This document shows, in pieces, positions 16,155 to 25,869 of a stretch of DNA of 64,000 nt. Position 1 is the first letter of the stretch. Every line of letters starts with the position of its first letter. Source of the DNA: G963675935 sp963823895 (GTDB lineage Bacteria > Planctomycetota > Planctomycetia > Pirellulales > Thermoguttaceae); NCBI GenBank assembly GCA_963823895.1, contig CAWGNG010000042.1, forward strand, positions 1-64,000. The letters are read 5' to 3'. The notes beneath the pieces were generated by a model, which worked only from the letters and a program-made list of their open reading frames with translations, ran no database searches and had not been told where the DNA came from. The translations under genes were made by a program, and so were the position numbers.

Positions 16155-17477
16155 ATGAAACCAACATCCGAAATCCTCGACCAGCGCCCGCCGGCCGACC
16201 CCGAGGCCGAGCGCTGGGTTGTCGGGTCGATCATCCTCAAGCCGTCCGTCTTGGATGATCTTGGCTTCTTGCAGTCGGCCGACTTCTACGATGAGACCCT
16301 TTCGCCGGTTTTCACCTGGCTACACGATCGGCACCGCCGCGGCGAGCCCATTGACAGCGGCCTACTCCTCAAGGCGTTCCCCGGCCACGATTGGGCGGCG
16401 CGAATCGCCGAAATCCTTCATGCCGTTCCTACATACGCTCATGCCGTCCACTACAGTCGAATTGTGGCGCGGCTGGCCAAGCATCGGCGGCTACGGGAAA
16501 TCGGAATTGACTTGCTGCAAGATGCACACCGGGCCGACGGTGAGCCCGAGGAAGTCCTAGAGCGTGCCGAGACAGCCCTTGCTGAAGTTCGTCTTGGAAA
16601 TGCTGGCGACGGCGAGCCAATCACGGCCCGCGAAGCCGCTATGCAGGCAATCAGTCGAATCGACATGATCCAACAGCGCGGAAAATCCGCCGGCGTGCTG
16701 ACGGGGTTGTCTTCGTTCGACAACGATCAGGGCGGACTGTTCCCCGGAGAGCTGACGATTCTTGCAGCCCGCCCGGGCGTCGGCAAAACGTCGTTCGCGC
16801 TTCAGGTCGCCCACCACAACGCCGAACGCGGGCGGCTGGTTTACTTCGCATCGCTCGAAATGTCTGCCGCCGAGCTATCCATCCGGCTTGCGTGCGGACA
16901 ATCGGGCGTCAGTAATCGACTCGTTCGTATCGGCAAGTTCGGCGACGGCGATTCGCAACGCCTTTCGGATGCTTTAATTCGACAGTCCAAGGTATCGCTC
17001 GAAATCCATGATCGTTCGATGCTCACCGTCACAGCAATCCGTCGAGAAATCCGCAAGCGGAAGAAACGCGGCTTGACTCTGGCCGTAGTCGATTACCTGC
17101 AATTGGTCACGCCTGAGGACAGGAGACTGCCACGCGAGCAGCAGGTGGCCCGCATGGTCCGGCAGTTGAAAGAGACAGCCCGCGAATACGACGTTCCGGT
17201 CTTGTGCCTCTGCCAGTTAAACCGGCAGGCCGACGGCGACGAAACACCGCGGCTATCGCACCTCCGCGAATCCGGGGCAATCGAGCAGGACGCCGATGTG
17301 GTGTTGTTCCTTCAGCAGCACGAGCCGAAAGATGGCGAAACACACAACGCAATCTTGACGGTCGCCAAGAACCGGAACGGCGAGACCGGGCTGTTACGCT
17401 TGATTTGGGATCGTTCACGGACGCGGTTCTCTTGTCCACCGGTCGGCTATCAGGAGTTTCAAGAGTTTGGAGTGTGA
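16155..17477 (+). CDS. dnaB: Replicative DNA helicase, DnaB-type
   Basis: 440 aa with ATG 16155. An N-terminal helical domain (EAERWVVGSIILKPSVLDDL) is followed by a RecA-like core: Walker A ARPGVGKTS at 205-213, the YFASLEMS motif at about 230, VVDYLQLV at 311-318, and the KNRNG motif near the end. The length and order fit hexameric DnaB, which unwinds DNA 5' to 3' at forks. It follows a likely loader and precedes an excisionase and an integrase, so it is probably the helicase of the mobile element rather than the chromosomal copy. Confidence 0.9.
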   Translation: MKPTSEILDQRPPADPEAERWVVGSIILKPSVLDDLGFLQSADFYDETLSPVFTWLHDRHRRGEPIDSGLLLKAFPGHDWAARIAEILHAVPTYAHAVHYSRIVARLAKHRRLREIGIDLLQDAHRADGEPEEVLERAETALAEVRLGNAGDGEPITAREAAMQAISRIDMIQQRGKSAGVLTGLSSFDNDQGGLFPGELTILAARPGVGKTSFALQVAHHNAERGRLVYFASLEMSAAELSIRLACGQSGVSNRLVRIGKFGDGDSQRLSDALIRQSKVSLEIHDRSMLTVTAIRREIRKRKKRGLTLAVVDYLQLVTPEDRRLPREQQVARMVRQLKETAREYDVPVLCLCQLNRQADGDETPRLSHLRESGAIEQDADVVLFLQQHEPKDGETHNAILTVAKNRNGETGLLRLIWDRSRTRFSCPPVGYQEFQEFGV

Positions 17478-17480
17478 ACC

Positions 17481-18155
17481 ATGAACCGGATTGAACATCT
17501 TGAACGCGCCGTTCGTGGCGCCCGCGGCCGCAAGTCAGCCGAGCCGTGGCCGCCGGCCGCGTATGCCCTGCCCTCGACCATCGAAGCGATCGAGGCCGAG
17601 CGCCTCGATGGGCAGCAACGGCTAACGCTTGCCAGAGAGGAGAACCGGAACATGGATTGCGTAAACCTCAGAGAACGATTTGGCCGGCAGTACCGGGTCG
17701 AGCACGAAGAAAGCTACTACGCACAGCACGGGCACCACGCCCGCGTGGCAGACCCGTGGTTGATGGTGATTCCTTGCGTACACGGGCATATCTACCCGCA
17801 CGGTGGAAACATGCTGGCTGCCTCCGTCGATGGCCACCCCAACGTCGCTGGCGCCCTCTGGCGGCTGAAATGCTGCCGGGTCCAACAGAACGGGGACTTC
17901 GGTGAGTTGACAGTCCTGTTCGACGTGGCCGACTTCGCCAAGGTAGCCGCGGTCATGCGATCGAAGTGGCGGCGGGTGATGTCGGAGGCGCAAAAGGCGC
18001 AACTGGTGGCAGCCCGCAGTCGAAGTCCTATCGGTAATCGCGTGGAGAAAGGGGGGCGAACTGAGCGCCAATGCGTTCCGAGCCCCCTGGACGACCAGAA
18101 GACCATCCAGCCCGCCGAGACGCAAAATTGCCCCATGGAAGTGCCATTTGTTTGA
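17481..18155 (+). CDS. Unknown phage-type protein
   Basis: 224 aa starting three bases after the helicase stop. The part from residue 58 (MDCVNLRERFGRQYRVEHE, then VIPCVHGHIYPHGG) looks like an uncharacterised planctomycete phage-island family. That methionine also has a good site (GAGAGGAGAACC), so the functional start may be 17652. The last ~45 residues are low complexity and may be non-native. No catalytic motif was recognised. Confidence 0.55.
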   Translation: MNRIEHLERAVRGARGRKSAEPWPPAAYALPSTIEAIEAERLDGQQRLTLAREENRNMDCVNLRERFGRQYRVEHEESYYAQHGHHARVADPWLMVIPCVHGHIYPHGGNMLAASVDGHPNVAGALWRLKCCRVQQNGDFGELTVLFDVADFAKVAAVMRSKWRRVMSEAQKAQLVAARSRSPIGNRVEKGGRTERQCVPSPLDDQKTIQPAETQNCPMEVPFV

Positions 18156-18167
18156 AGGGAGAAGCCC

Positions 18168-18242
18168 ATGACCATGATGATCCATTGCCAAGGGCTGACC
18201 GAGCCCCGGAACCTAGCCGAGATCGTGGAGGTACGGTCATGA
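18168..18242 (+). CDS. Tiny ORF (24 aa) coupled to the excisionase gene
   Basis: ATG 18168 follows GAAGGGAGAAG, and the TGA overlaps the next ATG as ATGA. The peptide is MTMMIHCQGLTEPRNLAEIV and so on. It may serve as a leader peptide that feeds ribosomes to the next gene. Confidence 0.35.
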   Translation: MTMMIHCQGLTEPRNLAEIVEVRS

Positions 18243-18586
18243 CGCGCCAATCTGAAAACAACGTCTCGTCCCGGCTACTGCTTCGACCGCAAGAGGCCGC
18301 GAATGCGTTAGGGGTGAGTTTGCGGACCTTGATGTCGCTCGTTACATCGAACGAGATTCCGCATACCCGGATCGGCGATCGTAACTTGCGGTTTCCCCTC
18401 GACGGGCTCCGGGAGTGGGTCGCGCGACGCACAATCTGGCCAACCGAATTAGCACTCGGCGCAGACCCGCGAGAACCACAGCCAGTTACACAGCGGTTGT
18501 GCGGCGCAGACCGCAGCGCCAGCAGCGGTCCGCGCGAAAACGATCAAAACAGGGTCGAGACCGTCGATTTCAAGAGGAACGATTGA
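18239..18586 (+). CDS. Excisionase-like helix-turn-helix protein
   Basis: 115 aa with start ATG 18239 overlapping the small ORF. Residues 13-65 hold a MerR/Xis-like HTH: LRPQEAANALGVSLRTLMSL, then IPHTRIGDRNLRFPLDGLREW. This matches the DNA-binding excisionase family that guides integrases and plasmid partition. The C-terminal 45 residues are polar and unstructured. It lies 195 bp before the integrase, the usual xis-int order. Confidence 0.7.
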   Translation: MTRQSENNVSSRLLLRPQEAANALGVSLRTLMSLVTSNEIPHTRIGDRNLRFPLDGLREWVARRTIWPTELALGADPREPQPVTQRLCGADRSASSGPRENDQNRVETVDFKRND

Positions 18587-18780
18587 CAGAACTGTGGCAG
18601 TACCGATAATGAAGGCGTCTAAAGTCCGAAAGGGTACGTTGAGGTTCTCTACCATGCTGACGGTGAGCAGTATACCGCAAAGCCCCCGTAGCCCGTGCCG
18701 AGTAGCGATGCCGGCCGCGCAGTCTCAACGCTGCGTAGACAGGACTGCGGGGGCCTTGCCGTTTATTGGGATGGTGCATT

Positions 18781-20132
<1,352 letters not shown>

Positions 20133-20200
20133 TAAAAACGCTATTTTATCGGGGTTATTGACAGTTTCTTGGCTTTCTGCTATGCTTGCGTTTATGCTCA

Positions 20201-20262
20201 GTACACCCGTGTTGTACACCCGCAAGCCCAATACCGCCTTGTCCGCGGTTGCGTGGGTGTAC
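20201..20262. promoter_or_regulatory. GTACACCC operator-like repeats before the second recombinase
   Basis: GTACACCCG occurs directly at 20201-20209 and 20214-20222, and its inverse GGGTGTAC at 20255-20262, 30 bp before the start at 20296. The spacing suggests regulator or recombinase binding (arm-type sites). No factor is identified. Confidence 0.4.
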
Positions 20263-20295
20263 ACTGGGCGTACAGAGCTATAGGGAGGCGGTTTC

Positions 20296-21504
20296 ATGGC
20301 AAAGAGCAAGCGTAGCAGACCCAAGAAGCCCCGACAAGACTTTCCCCTCTTCTGCCATCCGAGGGGCTATTGGGCCAAGAAGGTAAAGGGGAAAACCTAC
20401 TACTTCGGGAAAGTGGACGCCGACCTGGACGGCAAGGCCGCCTTGGAGCGCTGGCTTGCCGATCGAGACTCCATATTGGCGGACCGGCCCCGGCCGAGTA
20501 GGGCTGAGGGGTTGACCATCCGCAACCTCTCCAATCACTTCCTGAACGCAAAGAAGGGGCTGGTGGACAGCGGCGAGCTTACGGCCCGCACGTTCACGGA
20601 ACTGTACGCGACTTGCGAGCGGTTGGGCAAGGCTTTCGGATGGAACCGCCTTGTTATCGACCTTGTTGCCGACGACTTCGATCATTTCCGCCGACAGGTA
20701 GCCAAGACGTGGGGGCCGATCCGACTCGGGAACGAGATACAACGGGTACGGTCGGTATTCAAGTACGGCTATGAGGCGGGGCTTATCCATCAGGCCGTCA
20801 GGTACGGGCCGACGTTCAAGAAGCCGGCCCGCAAGGTGCTACGCTTGGAGAGAGCAAAGAAGGGGCCGCGGATGTTGGAAGCGGCGGAGCTTCGCCGCAT
20901 TCTGGACGCTGCTGGTCAGCCCTTACGGGCTATGATCTTGCTCGGCTTGAATTGCGGTTTCGGCAATTCGGACGTAGCGAGCCTGCCGACAAAGGCCCTC
21001 GACCTCAAAGGCGGCTGGGTCAACTTCCCGCGGCCGAAAACCGGCGTTCCCCGGTGTTGTCCTCTCTGGCCCGAGACGGCGGAAGCATTGCAAAAGGCGA
21101 TGGCGAAGCGACCAAAGCCGCGGGACAGGGCAGACAGCGATCTAGTATTCGTGACCAAGTACGGCCGAGCTTGGCGAGTATCCGAGCAAAAGCCTACAGA
21201 GAAAAGCGAAGAAGGCGGCCATGCCAAGGTGGAACTGCGGCAGGACGACGCCGTTGCTAAGGCATTCTCAAAGCTGCTGCATGGGTTGAAGCTGCATCGG
21301 CCGGGACTCGGGTTCTACACACTCCGTCATGTTTTCGCAACCGTGGCAAGTGAGTCCAAGGACCAACCGGCCATTAACGCGATCATGGGGCACGTCGATG
21401 AGAGTATGGCCGCGGTGTACCGCGAGCGGGTTGACGACGCCCGGCTCTTGGCCGTCGCAGAGCACGTCAGGAAGTGGCTTTTCGGAGATACGAAACAGGA
21501 GTAG
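20296..21504 (+). CDS. Tyrosine recombinase with altered active site
   Basis: 402 aa with ATG 20296 after GGGAGGCGG. An N-terminal basic AT-integrase part (CHPRGYWAKKVKGKTYYFGK) and a core-binding domain precede a catalytic domain. Box I, normally GxRxxE, reads NCGFGNSDVASL and lacks its arginine. PKTG gives the lysine, YTLRHVFATV the box II arginine (His replaced by Tyr), MGHVDES the second histidine, and VYRERV the tyrosine. A planctomycete integrase group with this NCGFGN box is known to me, so it may still be active. It probably belongs to a second element next to the tRNA. Confidence 0.75.
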   Translation: MAKSKRSRPKKPRQDFPLFCHPRGYWAKKVKGKTYYFGKVDADLDGKAALERWLADRDSILADRPRPSRAEGLTIRNLSNHFLNAKKGLVDSGELTARTFTELYATCERLGKAFGWNRLVIDLVADDFDHFRRQVAKTWGPIRLGNEIQRVRSVFKYGYEAGLIHQAVRYGPTFKKPARKVLRLERAKKGPRMLEAAELRRILDAAGQPLRAMILLGLNCGFGNSDVASLPTKALDLKGGWVNFPRPKTGVPRCCPLWPETAEALQKAMAKRPKPRDRADSDLVFVTKYGRAWRVSEQKPTEKSEEGGHAKVELRQDDAVAKAFSKLLHGLKLHRPGLGFYTLRHVFATVASESKDQPAINAIMGHVDESMAAVYRERVDDARLLAVAEHVRKWLFGDTKQE

Positions 21505-21562
21505 ATTTACATTGCCGGGTTGGGGTAGCTCCCCACTGGTCGGCCGGCGTGCCGTGGTCTTT

Positions 21563-21611
21563 CACCTGCCCACGGCCGCCGGTCGGCCGCCCGACAGAAA
21601 GCAGGTGATTC
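21563..21611 (+). promoter_or_regulatory. RBS-masking leader hairpin, copy 2
   Basis: CACCTGC at 21563-21569 pairs with GCAGGTG at 21601-21607, which contains the AGGTG ribosome site before ATG 21612. The inner GGCCG/CGGCC stem and the downstream block CAGGTGATTCATGGC match the leader at 11564-11614, while the outer stem differs by compensated bases. Confidence 0.55.
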
Positions 21612-21905
21612 ATGGCAAAAGAGAAAGAACGTCTTGTTCTGCCGTACAATCCTCGACCGCTGCAAATGATGCAGACAAATCTGGAGTTGCGGCGGGAACG
21701 CGAATATCGAGAGAAGCTAACGCCTCAACAGCGTCGCGATTACGATGCTGCTAGGGCAGCACTAATTTGCGGTGCTGTTGCATCAACAATTTTCTGCTGC
21801 CAGTTCACCTTGAATAATTCACAGTCTTTTTTACATTGTTCCGGGTCGGTTTCTGACAGCTTAGACAATCGCTGCATTTCCTCGCGGTCTAACACCGTGA
21901 GATAG
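21612..21905 (+). CDS. Small gene running into foreign DNA, probably truncated
   Basis: The first ~52 residues (MAKEKERLVLPYNPRPLQMM, then RREREYREKLTPQQRRDY) look like a genuine charged helical protein behind a structured leader. From about 21765 the frame enters lower-GC DNA that is the antisense of the next gene, and the peptide becomes implausible (CSGSVSDSLDNRC). The natural 3' end is probably lost at an insertion border near 21765. The family is unknown. Confidence 0.4.
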   Translation: MAKEKERLVLPYNPRPLQMMQTNLELRREREYREKLTPQQRRDYDAARAALICGAVASTIFCCQFTLNNSQSFLHCSGSVSDSLDNRCISSRSNTVR

Positions 21906-22432
21906 TTAGACCAGCGTGTAGCTTCAATGATTTCTTCCACTGCATCCCTGGCGGCCTGGGTGCCGGGTTTCGGCGTTCGGTCGGGGCTGGGGATTGTTGC
22001 GTCTGCATACTCGTTTTCCCACTCGGCGGCCAGCCGCTTGTAGATTTCAATGAGTTTCTTTTCCTGCCGCTTTTGTGCCGGATCATGGAAGCGTGTAGGA
22101 TCGGTCAATTCGTCAATACGTGCTGCAAACGGGTTGACTGGTTCCGGCTGGTTAGCTGATTGTGCGGCTAGACTTCGTAACTCAGCATCGGTTCGCGTTT
22201 CCATCGGTTCGATACCATAGTGCCGAAGCTCCCGTTGTGTCGGCTTCCGCCCTAGCTGATGTTCTGCCTGCTGTTCAATTTCCTGATTGGCAGCTTCGTA
22301 GCCTGCCCTAGCGGCCTTCCCAGCTTCGACGTTTGACGGCCACCACCGATGCTGCTTGCCGCTGTAGTCGATATACGCCATCATTCCGTTTGCTAGACTG
22401 ACTTGTGAAAGAAACCCTTCATCTTGGAACAT
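21740..22432 (-). CDS. Unknown acidic helical protein
   Basis: 230 aa with ATG 22432. The N-terminus resembles MAYIDYSGKQHRWWPSNVEA, followed by long charged helices (EQQAEHQLGRKPTQREL). No catalytic motif or membrane segment is seen. Its start overlaps the end of the sigma-like gene by 14 nt, so the two form one operon. The GC content is clearly lower than in flanking genes, a sign of transfer. Confidence 0.6.
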   Translation of the reverse strand: MFQDEGFLSQVSLANGMMAYIDYSGKQHRWWPSNVEAGKAARAGYEAANQEIEQQAEHQLGRKPTQRELRHYGIEPMETRTDAELRSLAAQSANQPEPVNPFAARIDELTDPTRFHDPAQKRQEKKLIEIYKRLAAEWENEYADATIPSPDRTPKPGTQAARDAVEEIIEATRWSNYLTVLDREEMQRLSKLSETDPEQCKKDCELFKVNWQQKIVDATAPQISAALAAS

Positions 22433-23069
22433 TGTTTACCCTTTCGCGTATCTGTTTTATGACCTGTTTAACCCGATATACTGTGACACCTTCGGCGTCT
22501 GCAATGTCTTGGCACGCTTCGCCGAGCACGTGACGGCGGATAATCATTTCTTCGTCGGGCTTGACAACCCGCAACCATTCGTCAGAAAAATCTGTTTCTG
22601 GCTCTTCGCTTTGTTCAACCATTGCCCCGCGAACGAGTCCGCTACGCGGTGCCAAGCCCTTCGCCCGTCTATCGCGGTTTGTCGTCTTGTTAGCTTTGAT
22701 GCTTACGTAGTCTTTTGCGACATCATCGCGGTATAGTTTCTTTCCGAACAATGCTTTTACAATTAAGGCTTCAATCTCGGCCGGGTCCGTTAGACCACGA
22801 TCCCGAACCCGGTCGAAGCACTTAGTCAATTTCAGGAATAGCGGCGGCAACGGATTGTGGATGCCGTCACGCTGGTAGAATGAAAACGAGTCATACGCAT
22901 CCCAAATAAATACCATTGCCGCCTCGACTAATTCCTGCCGTGCTTCGCGGTCGCCCGTGCGATCCCGGCTAAGTAGGTTGGCGAGTCCAAGCGGCGGCCA
23001 CGGCAGGGCTTCCGCCCGCTCTTCGTCCGTTCCCGCCACCGGTGCTGTCCAACCTGCTTTTTTATTCAT
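22419..23069 (-). CDS. Sigma-70 region-4-like helix-turn-helix protein
   Basis: 216 aa with ATG 23069. The C-terminal ~45 residues (RHVLGEACQDIADAEGVTVY, then RVKQVIKQIRERV) form a helix-turn-helix of sigma region 4 type. The central part (FIWDAYDSFSFYQRDGIHNP) could be a region-2-like helix set, but this is weak. It is likely a small transcription factor of the inserted segment, which also includes the gene at 21740-22432. A 9-bp hairpin lies upstream at 23184-23207. Confidence 0.5.
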   Translation of the reverse strand: MNKKAGWTAPVAGTDEERAEALPWPPLGLANLLSRDRTGDREARQELVEAAMVFIWDAYDSFSFYQRDGIHNPLPPLFLKLTKCFDRVRDRGLTDPAEIEALIVKALFGKKLYRDDVAKDYVSIKANKTTNRDRRAKGLAPRSGLVRGAMVEQSEEPETDFSDEWLRVVKPDEEMIIRRHVLGEACQDIADAEGVTVYRVKQVIKQIRERVNNVPR

Positions 23070-23183
23070 CTACATATATAGGGTGGTGTGTTTGCCCCTC
23101 TTGGCTGCAAATTCCGTGCCAAGTCTTCAAAATAGTAAAAATAGTTACATACCGCGTCGGTGGTAAATCCGGCAAGAAACGCA

Positions 23184-23207
23184 AGAACCCCGTGAAACCG
23201 GGGTTCT
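23184..23207. terminator. 9-bp hairpin
   Basis: AGAACCCCG pairs perfectly with CGGGGTTCT around a 6-nt loop. It is 115 bp upstream of the minus-strand start at 23069, so it is either a regulatory hairpin for that operon or a terminator for DNA to its right. No strong T-run follows on either strand. Confidence 0.3.
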
Positions 23208-23711
23208 GTGACAAGTGGCTCGATATTGTCGCCTATTTTAAGTATACATCATATTTTCGGTTTGTCAAGTAACTTCCTCAGAAAAATAAGAAATAGTACA
23301 ACTCGTACCGCTAGCGAGAGGGGCTGCCGCCGCTGGAGCCCATCCCCAGAGCCACCCGACAGCTTGCGACGTAAGAGCGTGGCGTATAACGCTTTATATG
23401 CGATCCTAGGACAAGACCGTCACTTCGCGTGGTTAGAGGGATTTTGCCGTGGTTTGCCCTATAGACCACCCACAAGGGTGGTATGCCAGGATGAGGGCTG
23501 CCAGTGCGACTGTTACTACCCTATTATACCAACCTTTGCTTGGCTTGTCAAGCGTAAGATGTTGGTAAATAAGAAGTTAGGGTATCCAACATGCCATACC
23601 ATCCGCTTGGCGACGGCAGTAATGGAAACTGCCAGAATGCCAGGTTGCCAGGATACCGGCAACCGTGCCACTTGTTCTAATTCATTATCTGACAACTAGA
23701 TAGAGTCACAC

Positions 23712-23757
23712 GCGGGATTGCTACACTTGTAGTCACCTGACTACGGGCGTGTCCCGC
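23712..23757. other. Nested inverted repeat
   Basis: GCGGGA at 23712-23717 pairs with TCCCGC at 23752-23757, and inside them TAGTCA pairs with TGACTA around CC (23730-23743). The nested shape suggests a structured RNA or a recombination site. It does not fit a tRNA. Confidence 0.3.
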
Positions 23758-24020
23758 CAGACGGCTCCCACGGCCCCACGGGTGATGCACGATATGCCAC
23801 CATAGACTGGTACGGTCTAATCCCAAATGCCTAAATAACCGTCACAACCAGAAGAATCGGCGAGCAGTTTTGTGGCTGAAGAAGCAGGCAATATGTTACT
23901 GGCCGGTACATGCGAGGAAACCTACCGGCCCTACGCGCCTGCCCACGTCGCCTAGGATTGCGCCCTATGCGTTGCCAAGGCTCCGCGCATGTACCGGAGG
24001 GGTCAACGGGCGGGGTCGTC

Positions 24021-24731
24021 TCATTCCAGGGGATTGTTCCAGCCTTTGTTGACGATCCACTTTTGGTCATCCTTGCTGAGTCGATCCTTACTGATCTTGA
24101 TTTGTCTTCCGTCCTCTTTCTCCAAGTAGACGGTGTTTCCCGCCATTTTGACGAACTTTGCCCTAGCGGAGAATTTACCATCGGCAGTCTTCCAAGTGTG
24201 CCAGCGTGCTTGTTCTGCCGCCTTCTGTTTCTTCTCGTCGGCTTGCCGACGCTCATCGGCCGCCTTGCGGCGTGCCTCCGCTTGGGCTTTTGCCCTCTGG
24301 CGAGTGATAATGGTCTCATCCCACATAGAACGCGGTATTCTGATACGGAGCATCCCTTCCCCGCCGAAGCCACTGGCGGGCAGTTGCAGGAGGACGAATT
24401 TACAGGCATCGGTCGGTGGCTCAAAAACAACAAGGTCGTTAATGTTTTTGTTGGGATATATGGACTCGTTTTCAGACACCTGCCCGACAATTCGACTGCC
24501 AAGTCCAAAATGGCAGCGCTTATAGTCGTTGTCGGTATCATCTTTGAGCGATGCCCGATCCTCACCATTAAGATCTAATTCTTTTGCACCCCACCCTTTG
24601 TAATTCACGATTTTTGTGGGGCTGAGGTTCGTAATCTCCAATGAGACAACGAACAACTTATCTTGGGATCGTGACAACTGAAAAGTCTTGATTTGCACAA
24701 AGTCAAGCGTAGGCCAGCAGCCCGATGGCAC
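24021..24731 (-). pseudogene. SHD1-domain protein, 5' truncated by rearrangement
   Basis: The C-terminal ~55 residues (TADGKFSARAKFVKMAGNTV, then LSKDDQKWI) match the SHD1 (SLA1 homology 1) domain common in planctomycete exported proteins. Before it are a charged coiled coil rich in Lys, Arg and Ala and a beta-type domain (VVSLEITNLSPTKIVNYKG). The 5' end has no signal peptide and no good start. It joins PEP-CTERM coding DNA at 24704, so the original start has been lost. Confidence 0.6.
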
Positions 24732-24990
24732 CGATGCCGAGCAGGGCGAACGTGGAAGGTTCGGGAACGGTGGGTTGGACGTTGAGATTGTCGAGAGCGA
24801 GCTCCTGCGAATCTGCCGGGATGCTGTTGGCCGTGGCGCGGACTCTGAGTTGATCGAAGCCGTTAGGGTTGGAGAACCCGAGCACCGTGCTCACGTTCGT
24901 AGTAAGAGATCCCGTGGAAACCAAGGAATTTCCGGTGTACGTTTGCCATTCCAAGACGGCGTTCTTATCCCCCCACGGTAACCGACAATA
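24703..24990 (-). pseudogene. C-terminal fragment of a PEP-CTERM protein
   Basis: The frame LPWGDKNAVLEWQTYTGNSL continues to VPEPSTFALLGIGAIGLLAY and then stops at the point where WRRRR is expected. An in-frame stop near 24990 shows there is no upstream part. Both ends are therefore breakpoints, and the piece is a remnant between an SHD1 gene and the IS66-side DNA. Confidence 0.6.
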
Positions 24991-25130
24991 TCATGATCCT
25001 CTTGCTGTTTGAACTCAGTAAGCAACTCCGAGTCTTCTACAAAACACTCCCGACCCCTTTTCGACTCCCTTTCTGACGTTCCCTTTGTTCCCTTGCGGTG
25101 GCGTGGAGGATGCCAGATAATTGCGGCCAT
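24891..25130 (-). CDS. Truncated small ORF near IS66 border
   Basis: ATG 25130 with GAGG upstream gives MAAIIWHPPRHRKGTKGTSE and a plausible polar stretch to about 24990. Beyond that the frame runs over the PEP-CTERM fragment and loses sense. It is probably the 5' part of an unknown gene cut at the breakpoint. Confidence 0.3.
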   Translation of the reverse strand: MAAIIWHPPRHRKGTKGTSERESKRGRECFVEDSELLTEFKQQEDHDIVGYRGGIRTPSWNGKRTPEIPWFPRDLLLRT

Positions 25131-25290
25131 GAGAACCTCACACACTGAAAAGACTGTGTCCTTGCGGCAGCCGTGAAAAATCTTTGATCGCCGGGCGGTG
25201 GTGACGGCGACGGACGGTCGATGATCGGAGGGCGATGCCAGACGCGATGTGCCGCCACGGGATCGGCGACGAGAGGTACGAGGCGAGGTG

Positions 25291-25869
25291 TCACGACCGT
25301 GACGCCTCAATGTGGTTTCGCAGTGCCCCAAGTTCCTCGTCACAGATGAAGCCCACGCTGTCGGTTGCCGTCATTCCCTCGCACCATGCGATGATCTCGG
25401 CCGGCGGCAGGTCGCACTTCTTCAGGGCCTTGATGATCACCGCGAAACACTCCTCGATGTCTGCCGTCATCATTCCCTCGTCACTCATTTCCACCTGCTG
25501 GCTCCCTTGCTTCATCAAATCCAGCGAAAGCTCCATCGCCGGCCGCAACTGTCCCAGATCGACCAATCGGCTTAGGTTGCGTTTCACCGCTTCATAGGCC
25601 GCGTAGTCGTAGCTGAAATTGCGGTTGATGTCTCGTTCGTCGAAGTCGGTCGCGTCGGCGATGGCTTGCCGCGTCGCGGCAGCCAGTTCTTCGGCCGGGG
25701 CCTGCAACTCGAATCTGGCGTCGAGTTGGCGGAGAATCGTGCGGTCATCTTTCGCCAATTCCAGCAGAACGTCGATCAGGTCGCCTTTGCTGCGTTTCGC
25801 CAATGCCTTACGCAGCCTAGCCGCGGAATCTGCCGTCTTAACGGCTTTCTTCGGACGGTGTTTTGACAT
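25291..25869 (-). CDS. IS66 passenger protein of unknown function
   Basis: 192 aa from ATG 25869 (MSKHRPKKAVKTADSAARLR), overlapping the end of tnpC by 32 nt. It is helical, with a basic start and an acidic C-terminal part (IIAWCEGMTATDSVGF). It recalls the non-zinc part of SWIM-associated proteins (DUF6880-like), but I am not sure. Its place between tnpC and the terminal repeat shows that it moves with the IS. Confidence 0.55.
   Translation of the reverse strand: MSKHRPKKAVKTADSAARLRKALAKRSKGDLIDVLLELAKDDRTILRQLDARFELQAPAEELAAATRQAIADATDFDERDINRNFSYDYAAYEAVKRNLSRLVDLGQLRPAMELSLDLMKQGSQQVEMSDEGMMTADIEECFAVIIKALKKCDLPPAEIIAWCEGMTATDSVGFICDEELGALRNHIEASRS

Larger units (their letters stand above)
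23070..24020. other. Structured non-coding stretch
   Basis: About 950 bp without a convincing gene. It holds an A/T-rich upstream region for the gene at 22419-23069, hairpins at 23184-23207 and 23712-23757, and a GGTTGCC...GGCAACC stem at 23643-23664. Several copies of TGCCAG-like words also occur. A 46-codon frame at 23561-23699 (MLVNKKLGYPTCH) has no ribosome site. It may be the end of the inserted element. Confidence 0.35.

Noticed and set aside
23561..23699. 46-codon frame MLVNKKLGYPTCH
   Set aside because: It has no ribosome site and lies in a hairpin-rich stretch.
23712..23757. tRNA-like fold
   Set aside because: Nested stems exist but there is no T arm, anticodon arm or acceptor of the right size.
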